From: Microplitis mediator
Lineage: Eukaryota; Arthropoda; Insecta; Hymenoptera; Braconidae
Direction of reading: 5' to 3'
DNA length: 64,000 nt
Assembly (NCBI RefSeq): GCF_029852145.1
Contig: NC_079970.1
Span: 5,766,001-5,830,000, forward strand
This document shows positions 10,700 to 22,322 of the stretch, piece after piece; within the stretch, counting starts at the first letter, position 1; each line of letters opens with the position of its first letter. The notes under the pieces were generated by a model. That model was not told the DNA's origin and did no database searches. It worked only from the letters and a program-made list of their open reading frames with translations. The position numbers and the translations under genes were made by a program.

Positions 10700-11902
10700 T
10701 ATTTACTAAATAATTTTAATTTTCCAATCGATTAAAAAAAAATTTCGATGCCATAATTAGTCAATTTTTTGCTGACTAATGTAACAAATGCCTGCAAACT
10801 CGTATTTCGTAATAATTAAATCAATTACTAAGTTATTTTTTTTTAAAGTTATAGTTAAAAAATACGGGTTTACGATGAAAAGCTATCATATTTATGTACC
10901 CAGTTAAAAAAAATAAAAAATAGAGATGGTTTGGTATGAAGTTTAATCTAGATGATAACTAAAGTGTCAGAATGTCTAGAGCTGGACGATGATTCTGGGT
11001 CCAGAGCGTGCTCTGGCGTCAGAATACGGGGTCAGAATCCGAGAGAATATTGTCGTGAGCGATCCCGCGGTGAGGACCATGTCCACCAAGGAAAAGCCAC
11101 TGTTTTTTGCTCAACAACGCGTATATGTACCTCGATCGTTTACTGTGTCTTTGGCCTTTACCATCAGCTTTATAGTACCATACACCCGTTGTTAGATATC
11201 GTTGTTGTTAACTCCATACAGCTGTACTAGGATCACCAATATTTATTAGCACTGCACTTCATGTACTCTGTTCTATGGAAATGTTTGCTCGTAAACTTTT
11301 CAAGCCATGCACATAAACCAATCAAACTACTGTCCTATCCGCTGTTTTATTGTATTTTTATTTTGTTAATAATTACTTATTATAAAGTTACTTACTAGAC
11401 TCACGCCTTATTGCTATTGCTCAATATATAAGTTTAATTAAAAAATTAACTCGAGTTATTTACATTTGCATAATTATTTTATTAATTAACGTTACGACGC
11501 TGATTAACTTTTATAACAAAAATTTTTTATTTAGTAGACTATTAAATGATAAATAAATATCGTTAAAATTCCAATTGATAATTTTGAAAATGTCACCAAC
11601 GTAATTGCTGATAAAAAGATTAAAAAAACCCCCGGTAGATCTTTTAAACGCAAAAAATATGTCTTGCGTGCGAGCTTGATTAATTTGAATTATATCTTAT
11701 CTTTAAATCGGATCCATGTTAATCATCATAAGTCACTGGCCTCTTATTTTATTTTGTTTATTTTAAACTCACTGATTGATAGTTTTGAGTAGGATATCTT
11801 GTGTACATTTAATTAAACTTGCAGGTATTTAATTAAATTATGATACATATAAAATTAAGCCTGACGGATTTTTATAAAATATTTTTAGTAAATATATGAT
11901 GA
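10700..11902. other. AT-rich non-coding stretch
   Basis: A slightly GC-richer patch at 10950-11220 supports overlapping short forward frames (10952-11230, 10989-11195). I see no splice context or recognisable protein there. Confidence 0.5.
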
Positions 11903-11914
11903 TAATGATGACTA

Positions 11915-12509
11915 GGGCCAGGATTTTGGCTTTAATTTAAAAATAATAATGGTGTGAAATTTGTGATATTACGGCAAAAATATTGGTCGTATAAAAAAAT
12001 TTTTTCTGAACAAAAGTTGTAGGAAATTTAATTTTCTAAAAAAAATGTCTTTTATAATTTTTTCTTAGGACTAATAAAAAAGCCGTAATTTCAAAATTAA
12101 GATTTTTGTAATTATCAAAAATTTGAATCATTCATTATGAACCTTAATTTTGGAATTACGGTGAAAATATTGGTCGTATCAAAAAACTTTTCAAATAAAA
12201 GTTGTTCAAAATTTAATTTTATAAAAAAAATGTCTCTTATAATTTTTTCATAGCAGCAATAAAAAAGCCGTAATTTCAAAATTAAGATTTTCGTAATTAT
12301 CAAAAATTTGAATCACTCATTATGAAACTTAATTTTGGAATTACGGTGAAAATATTGGTCGTTTAAAAAAATCATACGAGAAATTTATTTTAGAAAATTA
12401 AATTTCCTACAAATTTTGTTTTAAAACTTTTATGATAAAACAAATATTTTCGCGACAATATCAAACAATTGAATAATTCATTTAAAAATTAAGCTAAAAA
12501 TCTTGTCCC
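11915..12509. mobile_element. TIR element with tandem internal units and a 12-bp flanking duplication
   Basis: The left end GGGCCAGGATTTTGGCTTTA pairs with the inverted right end GGGACAAGATTTTTAGCTTA. Both sides carry a perfect TAATGATGACTA (11903-11914 and 12510-12521). The interior is made of tandem units starting ATTACGG(T/C)(G/A)AAAATATTGG near 11968, 12155 and 12340, a period of about 185-187 bp. The last unit is incomplete. The minus-strand frame at 12115-12303 lies inside and is not a gene. Confidence 0.8.
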
Positions 12510-12521
12510 TAATGATGACTA

Positions 12522-14750
12522 ATGAAAATGAGAACAAAAATAACTTTTATTTTTACAGTAGCATTTATTTATAAATCAATTAAGTTCATAACGTGTGTCA
12601 TCGTCTAGTCGTAACACTTGACCAAGTGAAAGACCGTTAGAGACATTAGAAATAAAATTTGTTATGCGTGTTAAGTGTTTATGTCTGTGTCTAATTGAGA
12701 AACAATGAGCGAGAGATTGTAACGGAAAATTTTTGATTTGTTACTAGTAATAGTATACCAGTATTTCCATCATAAATGTTTTTTTTAACGGTTACTTTTA
12801 ATAGTTGACGTAATAATTGGTTTTAGATATTAAAGTGCGTCGGTTTATGGTACTTGAGATTTTAATTAAACGTAAATATATTTTGAATGTTAATGGTAGC
12901 TTTCATAAATGAATATATATTTATATTCATTAAAATAATATTTTCTAAATAGATTTATCACTATTGAATGCAGCGTCATGACACTCATGTACGTCAAGGA
13001 GTCTGGATTTATAAAGATATATGTTTGTCGATTTATTATAACTGTTTATTACCAGAAAACTGATGTTACAACTCAGTGTGATTGAGTGTAAGCATCATAC
13101 ATCGCAATGAAAATTTAACTTAAAAAAAAAAACTAAAAAAAGAGAAAAAAAAAACAACAAACACCACAACAAAAATGAGAGTCTGTGAGAGAGCTCGTGT
13201 CGGTTTGTTGCAGTGACGGAAAAAAATTCATGGAACCGGTTGCACCACCAAAACCGGAAAGATTTCTTCCGTGCATCGTTGCCCAAAACGGACAAATAGG
13301 ACGAGGCAGTAGTTTGAGTGAGTGAGTAAATAAGTAAGTGAGTGAGTGAGTGAGTGAGTTGGTCATAAAGACACATAGAAAACCAATGAAATGAACATAA
13401 ATGAAAACTACATCACTAGCAAAAACTATATTATTTAAATCCTCATCAAAAGCTGTATAAAAAAAAAGAAAGCTGGAATTTTTATTATCTGAAAAACAGT
13501 TTCTTTATATTATACATTAGCGATTTATATATATTTGTTTAATACAACAAATAATAAAATTAAACAATAATAGACAGCACGCAGACTTTTGACATTTACC
13601 GGGCATTGAAATAAGAGAAAAGTATTAAAAATTGTTTACTGAGAGCATCATTTATAACATCCTCGGCCTCACAAGAAGTCCTTTTTTTATTTCAATATTG
13701 TTATTACTGTTTTTATTCTCGGAAAAAAAAATAATAATAATTCTCTTAATGTTTCGGTAATTAAAAAAATATCATTAAGCAAGTACTTTTTTTATTTTTT
13801 ATTCCTTTAAACAACAACAACAACGGTCGTCCGAACTATCCGTCAAAGTGTCTGTATTTTGATGTGAATAAATGATCTCTTATTGTCGTGGCACACGAGT
13901 GAAAGAATATTAACGTTCTTTCATTTGCTCTATTCGAATAGTTAAGACAGCTAAATTCAAAATTGAATGCAGCTACGGACGAATTATTAAATCCACCATT
14001 ACGTACTCAGAGAGTTTAAACTTTTATCGGTCTAGTCGTAGTGCCCGTGACTAAGCATGTCTATCAACCCATTAAAGAGACTTCGAGTGTGTATGAACAT
14101 CGACAAAGAAAATATATATACATATACACATCTATAAATAAATAAAAAAAGACAAAAAATAATACAATGAAAGATACGAAACACAATAAGTACATGGACC
14201 GTCTTCAATGTATTTTATATATAAATTATATGTATAATAGTTCACCACAATATATATGTGTTAACGTGCTTTCTCTCACATCAGACATTAGACTTCACCC
14301 AACCAACTCAGTACTCATAGACATTTCACCTGTGCTGATCTATTGGTTGCCCACAATCCCAGAACTCCATCATGTAGCTCGCGCCTTTAGGTCACAGGTC
14401 ATTATGTTCTTTTTACAAAGATTGTTTTTTTATTTTGTCTTACATCAGAATGACTTGCCATCATCATTATTACATACCCAATCAATCAGTCATATCGTAT
14501 ATCATATACATTTTATATTGAAAACGAGTTTCATCTGATCACTACATAACTTCTGAACGATCTTTTCAAAGCATCAATTTTCGATGCTTGGCCACGAGCC
14601 GCAGTAGACAGCTCGTTAGTTTTCTGTTCTCTATGTGTACATTTTTCAATATTTAGCAGAGTTTGCATTGAAAAATATAAGCAGGTCTGGTTTTGCAGGA
14701 GCTAGACAATCGCTATTTTCTTGGACCGAATCCTTTGGGCTGTGAGTCTT
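12522..14750. other. AT-rich non-coding stretch
   Basis: It holds the GAGT microsatellite and short AAC repeats near 13811. A 123-codon forward frame at 14167-14538 shows no recognisable domain and no coding-like composition. Confidence 0.5.
13316..13360. repeat. (GAGT)n microsatellite
   Basis: Tandem GAGT units with AAAT/AAGT variants in the middle. On the minus strand they read as repeated Leu-Thr-His-Ser in the frames 13095-13376 and 13133-13366, which are therefore spurious. Confidence 0.85.
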
Positions 14751-15564
14751 CCCGAGTCAAAAAACAAATTCAGATTTAAGTTTCAAAGTTCTCAATGAGG
14801 TTTTTGAGGATCAATTTAGAATTTTAAGATTGACAACAGTATAGAAAGTTATCGTAGTTTAGTCCTCAAAGTAGTAATTATGACCAATTTTACCACTTTG
14901 AGGACTAAACTGGAGTAACATAGTCTGGATTAGAGCCTCAAAATACTCAAAACATGGCAGATTGCCATGTCTACTCAGGACCTCACTACCTCGTACCAAC
15001 TTTATTTAAAAATCGTTAGCCCTAACAGCTCAGCTCAAAAATTTCTTGATTCTAAGATTTCTTTACTCCATTACAACGTTATTCCAAGACAACTCTATCC
15101 AAATTTCTGAGAAAAAGAAAGCATTTTCCTGCTTACTGAGTTGTTTACTTTTTCTCCAAAATTTGGGTAGATGTCTTGGAATAATGATGTAATGGAATCA
15201 AGAAATTTTTGAGCTGAGCTATTAGGGCTAACGATTTTTGAATAAAGTTGGTACGAGGTAGTTAGGTTCTGAGTAGACATGGCAATCTGCCCAAAACATA
15301 CAGGAATAATTTTATCCACATTTGAACCTCAGAAGTCTCATTCGACGTATTCTCTCCCCTCTCTTCCGAAGTATAACTTTTCATTCGTTGAGGATTTTGA
15401 GTTCTTAGTATAATTTAAAATCGATAAATTATTCGCATTTAGACCTTATAGTTCTCATTGAGGATTTTGAGTACTAAAGTAGAGTTACTTTCTGGGTGGG
15501 AAATAAAACATCGAAGGAATTGAGGCTTTTGAGGACTACACTAGAATTTGTTTTTTGACGCGGG
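14751..15564. mobile_element. MITE family F, copy 1 (CCCGAGTCAAAAAACAAATT ends)
   Basis: The left end CCCGAGTCAAAAAACAAATT pairs with the inverted right end CCCGCGTCAAAAAACAAATT. TT lies on both sides. The interior repeats GAGGATTTTGAG, its variants and its inverse CCTCAAA many times. It is interrupted by a foldback element (14956-15291). A second copy at 34976-35745 shares both ends and long interior stretches but lacks that insertion, which confirms the boundaries. Confidence 0.82.
14956..15291. mobile_element. Foldback MITE family G nested in family F
   Basis: The ends are identical inverted repeats, GGCAGATTGCCATGTCTACT and onward. The inverted match extends through most of the 336 bp, so the element can fold into one long hairpin. 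CAAAACAT flanks both sides (14948-14955, 15292-15299), an 8-bp target-site duplication as made by hAT-type transposases. The minus-strand frame 15095-15319 lies mostly inside it and is not a gene. Confidence 0.88.
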
Positions 15565-15706
15565 TTCAATACATTGGGCTGCTCTGGTGTGTAAATGAGA
15601 GTATTATAGCATTAGGTTGTAAAAAATGAGGATTACGCGTATGCAATTGTTTAAGCTCACGAATTCTAGTTCAAATTGGGAAGCAGTTGTAATTGCAAAC
15701 TAAGTA

Positions 15707-15781
15707 ATGACAGTAACGGCAGCTAGAGCTACCACCGGCATAACAGAAGCAGTGGGCGGTTATGCATATTTACTTAGTAGG
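15707..15781 (+). CDS. Candidate short first coding exon
   Basis: An ATG opens 25 codons (Ala/Thr/Gly-rich, with TAARATTGITEAVGGYAY at residues 4-21). They end exactly, in phase 0, at AGG followed by GTATGT, an acceptable donor. The block is more GC-rich than its surroundings. The frame continues past the donor to 15961, but composition there drops to low complexity, which supports the donor. No protein family is recognised and no partner exon is seen. It may be a chance frame. Confidence 0.2.
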
Positions 15782-15969
15782 GTATGTACGCGTGACTTTA
15801 AGATATATCGTGAGCAGTCACGATACACGACAAACAACAACCAAGAATCGCTTTTATTTACGCGGTGTATTTATCTATACATATTTATTATAAGAATTCG
15901 TAATTTAATTCCACGATTAGTTGAAGCTTTGATCGATTTATTTACCAAGTGGATAACATAGTTTTTATG

Positions 15970-17990
15970 TTTGCTCAGTAATATCTTAATCGCTAAGGCG
16001 TCAGACGATTACAGTACTCATTAATTTATTTAATATGATAATTGACAAAGATTGCGGAAGCTGGAAGTTTATTAATGTCTAATAGACTGTACTGTACTCG
16101 TCAACGTTAAATATATCACTCTAACTAGCAGCTAAATGGTGTAATGTTGCTCGTTAATGCCTGGAAACATTAGCACCGATACATCTGTCAGTGATCGGAT
16201 ACGTGTCGGTCACTTTGTGCTTTTGACGCGGTCAATTCACCCGTTATCTTTTATACTTTTGTCTCTGTATTGGGTTCCACTTTTTTACTTAACGAAAGAG
16301 ACGATTAATGAGTGAAGGAAGACTGAAAACGACACCAATAACAACAGCAACAGCAACATCAACAACAACAACAAGTGGAAAAGGGTAATAACAATAATTT
16401 AAGTTCTGCTGTAGAAGACTGTCTTCATAGCATGACCGAATGCTGTCGGGTGTAACAGCAAAAGACTTGCGAGGAAATGCTTACACATGAGACCAGAAGC
16501 AATCGCATGGACTACGGACCGGTCATCGACCTGTAGTTTGTTTTGCAGGCATTAGTTGCTCAACGTCCTCATCGACAACCGTGACATTGTATCTAGTCAT
16601 ATCCAATCACACGCTTGGAATTATCATACATATTTATTTATATATATCATGTCATATCATATAATATGTGGCTGACATGTCTCTCATATTTATACATTCG
16701 TGGTATTCAGGAACTTGGAACGGGCAGGCTACTGCTCGATAACTAAAGTGGATTAAGACTCAATATCTTTTTATACATCGATGTAATGAAATATTATGTA
16801 TGATTGATATTTATCTTTGATGTTTTATCTTGGAAGCAATTCAACAGGTTTTGGATCCGTCAATATTATTGGATGTTTCTCGTCCTCATATCCTCATAAG
16901 TCGGCGATATAAATTTGGCCATACTTGTCTCGGCATTCTCGATCGATCTTGACAATAATTTTTATGCGAATAAACAACTTAGCCAAAAAGAAGACTCTGA
17001 GGAAATTAATCCTCGACGTTCTGGCAGAGCCGACAGATGCCAGAAGTTGAGACCGGCCAGTCGCGGCTAGTTTTTTATTTGTTTATGTTATACAAAGAAC
17101 GCGACATGCGCCGGCATTTTGCCATTTCATAATATCTATAACGACGTTATGCACTTTTTGTTCGAGAGCCTCGTTACGGCGCCGTCTCTTACAGAGTGTT
17201 GGTTTCCGGTTAATAAAGAAACTCGAGAAATGACTCTATTTAATAAATTATATGTTTATATTACTTCTTATACATACAAATATTGTTTCACGTCGATATA
17301 TATATATAAATATGTTGATATATTTTTTTAAAATGACTTCTGACAAAGATGAGAATCCAGCTTAACTTCCTGTGTCTTCAGTCAAGGCCGCAGCAATCGC
17401 AAGTAACCTTGACAAGTAAATTCCGTCGTCCACAGATACTCACACATTTAAGTTGAGACAATAATAAAACCTGTCTAATAAGTACTATGTCGTCTGTGTA
17501 CATACATCACCGCATACATAACGAGTCTATAAATGTATTAACGGCACTACCAGACTTATTCTATTCTATTCTTTGCGACAGGCATATATAAATGAGTCCG
17601 CCCACGTATCTCGATGACAAACATCACAAGAGACGACATATCTTCACGTTATACAATGCGCTCTTGAACTTAACGTTGTATTTTTGTTATTATCATTATT
17701 GTTGTTGTCATTAAAACGCCACTTTAACTTCATAAATGATTACACTCTGGTCGTAAATTAAAACCGGAAACTGTGTTACCGAGATTTGTTGGCATCTCAT
17801 ATTCTCTTTACAATACAAAATAAAGGCGGTTCGGCTCCAGGTAATTATGCAGTGCGACGTCTTTGGCGAAAACAATTGCAACATTTGTTAAGAATTTTTT
17901 TTTTCGATGGCTTTGAGTTTTCAAGCAAGACCGAATTTTCAAAAATCTTAGCGGGTTGACACGCCTATCGCGATTGTACTCAGCTTGCTG
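15970..17990. other. Non-coding stretch with a trinucleotide repeat
   Basis: It contains the AAC/AGC-rich repeat at 16339-16375. A 70-codon forward frame at 17119-17331 starts with ordinary-looking residues but ends in Tyr/Ile low complexity. No gene is called. Confidence 0.45.
16339..16375. repeat. Mixed AAC/AGC trinucleotide repeat
   Basis: About a dozen trinucleotide units (AAC, AGC, ATC) in tandem. Confidence 0.8.
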
Positions 17991-18029
17991 GTGCTAGAGT
18001 TGATTGTAGAATAACATAACACACATTAC

Positions 18030-18188
18030 AGGGGAGTCCACGCTCTGACGGTCCGAGATATAGGTAGGCGTACTGCCGGATATGCTTCGCCGGAAGTAGG
18101 GGGACCCCTGCCGTCGACACGCTCCACGCTCCTCGGCTCTCTCTGCCGCCACTGCTCGCCGCGGTGAAGCATCGCGAGATCCCCTCAT
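18030..18188 (-). CDS. Candidate N-terminal coding exon, Ser/Arg-rich (unidentified)
   Basis: A sharply GC-rich island in AT-rich DNA. Read on the minus strand from the ATG at 18188, it encodes 53 residues of disordered character: an Arg/Ala/Glu-rich start (RRAVAAERAEERG, 10-22), then GSPYFRRSISGSTPTYIS (28-45) and DRQSVDSP (46-53). RRSIS resembles a basophilic-kinase phosphorylation site. The frame could end at a donor GTAATG (18029 downwards), in phase 0, or run on to TAG at 17994; the tail beyond the donor loses coding character. A second minus-strand frame (17980-18198) is also open across the island, because GC-rich DNA has few stops. I prefer this frame for its composition. The protein family is not recognised. 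No acceptor or second exon is identified. Confidence 0.4.
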
Positions 18189-21100
18189 GTGTATACATTT
18201 ATCCATTTATATGTATACATATATATCTGTATATATAGCAGTATGATAGGTATTTAGTGGGACTGTGGTAGTAGTAAACTACTTAAACTCTCTCACTAAC
18301 ATCGACTCAATCTCATTGAAATTGCATCTCGATCGGAAGTCCCGATGAATCTCCCTCGGATTTTATCCACGTCAATTATTTCGCTCGTTACAAACTCTGT
18401 CAATTGTTTACAACAATTTATATAAACAATAATAATTATACAGCTGAAAATGTAAACACCCAAATTGAGTATTAATGTTTAAATTTTTTTTTTAAATCTA
18501 TCTCATCTTAACTGCAGTCACTTTCGCCCACGGTTAAAATATATTTCAGTCAGATTCTTAATCTAAAAAGCCCTAGCAAGTTTAGTTAATAAGTAGCAGC
18601 TCCGACAATCCTAGTAGATATGAGTAAATTTTCTATGCACGAGAACGTTCTGAAATCACGCACGACTTATATTTTCTTATCTGTTTATTTATTTCAATTA
18701 CTACATATCAACCGAGCGATTATTGTAACAGATATAATAATAACCACACTTCCCTAGTTTTAATAAAAAAAAAAAAAAAAAGTAATTAATACAAACAATA
18801 ATTAAATGTTAAAGTGCTTCCGTGTGAAATTTGATATAATGTTCCCACAAGTGTGTTCTTTCACCTGTCTTTTAATTTAAAAAAAGAAAAAAAAAATTTC
18901 ATCCACCCAGAAATTTTTTTCTTCCAGCATCTAGAGATCCCGACACTCTAGATAATTTTATGTCGGCAAAGTATTGAGCAAGCGAAAAAAAGCGACCTAC
19001 TGCACACACTGCAACTGCACACATCTCGTGCTCAAACATCCTTTTGTATTTATTGCTTGCGTCGTCAAATTTCACTCCAGGGGACTTTACTTGGGGGGCT
19101 CTCGGTATCTGCACACCACTCTAGTATTATATATACATATATATGTATAAACATCCACACATGGAGTGCAGAGTGCACATATACTGCAGCCTACCATTTA
19201 ATACTGACTGAAACGAAACTTGCACGTTAACATTAACGTACAGCGAGTTTGTCAAGTATTTGCGTATGTCGTACGCGTAATGCCTCGTTGCTCTACTCGG
19301 TACACACACGATTATAGCGCGTGCAACAAACTGCGCAGTTGAACGACAGAGGCACGCCCTTCTCGTACACGTCGCACGATACGTCGCGTGGTTTAGTTAC
19401 TACTCTACTACATACTACATGGCATTAAATATACCGGGTGTCTCTCCAAGTAAACCAAACCAAACATTTTTCACTTATCCCTTTATTAACACACATCACT
19501 CATATATTTATCCATTTATCCATTACACATTCCCTCATTTGCATTAATTATTCATCAATCAATCTGTTAACGTATCATTACGCTCATTATCCCTATCACC
19601 CATATTATTTATAACTCTTAATACCCATTTACGGCTCCTGTAAATCTATATCGATATAAACTTATCATTATCATTATTATCGATATAATCAATATTAGTT
19701 TTCACATATATTTATGTTGCCAATAAAAAAAATAAATAAATAACCCGAGCATAAGATAAATGTCGCTATTAGAGGGCAGTTATCTTAAAACTGAAAGCGA
19801 CTCATAAATGAAATAAATTACGGGTAATTGATCCATAAATTTAAATACTCCAATTACTAATTTAGAACTGTGTATAGTAATTATTTTTTAATCATCAACA
19901 CGATCGTCTAAATTTATTTAAATCGAAAGTAATAAAAGTAAATTTAATTTAAAAAATTTCGTATAAATAGATTGTCTTTATAAATTCAGCTCAACGGTTG
20001 ACGTTACGTGACATTTTGTTGTCCGATACGACCAGTAGACTCTCTCTGTATACATATATATACTATATCTACATGCAAAATAAAAATGAAAAATAAAACT
20101 ATGGTAATAAAACGGCGAGACCTTGTATTGTGTCGTGTCCACAATCGAAACTGTATTCCACGTGCACACCCACTGCGTTATGCAATAACGCAACCGGCAG
20201 TCGTTATCATCATTGTCGTCAGCGAGTACAGAGGTTTATTTTTAAAATAAATAATATTATTTAATCAGCAAATACAGGGAACATATATATATATTCATAT
20301 ATATATAATAAAGAAGCCGGCAGATACGAGCTTATTAGAGACACTCGTAACTCTAACAATAAATAATAACCCGGCACAAGTAATTTGTGTTATAAAACAT
20401 GAGCATCTTTTAGTACACACTACCATGATCATGTTCATGAGTATACTATTATCATCATCAGCGAGTTAAATGTTGATAGTTTGTGCTGTATATACTACTC
20501 TGGCAGTATACCGAGCTGTATTGAGAGTTACACAGTTGTTATATCGTTGGTATCGTGGTGGTTATACATTATTACCAGATAGATTGTGACTTTGAATCCG
20601 CCACAGGCGTCACAATCTACATTTAACAGCCTTCACCTCGTTCTACACCGCACACCGGTGTACGGTCTACCGTCTACGGTACGGTCTATGGTATACATTG
20701 GCATACTATACAGATACAGTATACATACACTACATTTAATACAACACGGGCGTTTCCGTCGTGTGCTAACTAAACCAAACCGAATAGAGCGTTTAGAGGT
20801 GCTTTGCGTTACGATAATTGTGTTTAATTCACCACCACCGCCTGTCTGTGAATCAATAAAACACAGCAATTCGCGTTAATGTTACCCTCAATCATATTAT
20901 TGTTGTCTTTCTCTTGCTCTCTAGTATTTAACACTCACTCGATACTAGCGGAGTGTCGAGATGTTAAAAGTCAATTACTCTGAATAGAATAGAGGAGGAA
21001 AATTGTACGCCTGATGTGTGGATACCAAAGCATGTCATGGGACGTTGTGTGAAATATAATACCAACGGGTTAATATACTTATGCATTACATGTAATGCCT

Positions 21101-21899
21101 CGAAAGAAAGACTGAGAAAGATAAGAGAGAGAGAAAGAGAAACATGTGTGCCACGCCCGTATGTACTCAAACGATTCGCCTGCAATCGTTTCTGTTGGCG
21201 TTTTGTGCTGGGTTACTACAAACGCTTTGGCTTTAAACTTTAATATGCTGAGTGTATAGTAAGTAGTGAGTAGTAGTTAGTTTATGTAAGTGAGGGGAGG
21301 GCTTTTTTACTCGTGTCTGCAAGACTGCCGATGCAGGAGACCAGACACCATGGACTGGAGAAAGACCCTGAGAACTTTGAGAGAACCACCAACGATCCGA
21401 TGTAATCGTTACTACGCCGCTTCGAATCCTCAGGGAACAAAGACCTTGTGCACTTTACACAAGTATCGAGCACGGATGGCCCACCACCAGTACTTCTAGC
21501 TGCGAATTGTCTTCAAGAGACGATTAGAGTTGCTGCTGACTTTAATTAATTTTGACTGTTGTAATTACTGATGACGATGAGAATTAATATCAATAATAGA
21601 GAGGGATTCATTTATTTTAGGGACGGGCATTATATTGCTAGGAGTCTACTGTTGCGTAGGATCAGCAAGGCAACGGCTGTTTAAAAGGTTTAAAAAAAAC
21701 AAAATCTAGTATACAAAATAAAATAAAAAATAAGTGGAGAGTCACAAACGACCTTAGCCGGCTTCTCTGGTTTCTCGCGATTATTCCGATACAATTTGTC
21801 CAAACTGGTTTAGGATTCTGGTATTCTTTCGTGGCGGTTTAGTTGGGACTTGTCTTGTCTTTCAAAGTCGTCTACACACTATTGCGGCGATTCTCTTTA

Positions 21900-21930
21900 T
21901 AGCAGCAGCAGTCAGCAGCAACAACAGCGG
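21900..21930. repeat. CAG/CAA trinucleotide repeat
   Basis: Interrupted run of CAG units changing to CAA/CAG. Confidence 0.75.
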
Positions 21931-22303
21931 CAGAGGATCGCAAACAAGGCGGGAGTAGTTGATACAGAGTAGAGGAAGAATGGAGTAGAGAACCGCCGGC
22001 GTTCGTGCGAATACTCAAGACTCTGTTCCCCGACTTAACTTCTATTCAGCTTCACTTGTATTGCTCTCTGGTATATTCAACACTACTGCTACAGACGTAC
22101 GTTACGTCCGACGTCCTTCCTGTGCTCTGCTGTACTCTTCTGTGCTGAGCTGGAACCCAAGTTGAAGGTGAATGGCGGGCGTGGCACGCCACAAGAGTTA
22201 AGAGCGAGGGAACGAGCCGGAATAAGTGGTGTGAGGGACGAGAGGACACATCCTGCTGCACCGACGAGTTGATCACTGTCTTCCTTCCACCAACGCCTTT
22301 TAG

Positions 22304-22322
22304 TTCATCATCATCATCATCA
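22304..22322. repeat. (ATC)n microsatellite
   Basis: Six tandem ATC units. On the minus strand they give the Asp run in the frame 22052-22432. Confidence 0.8.
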
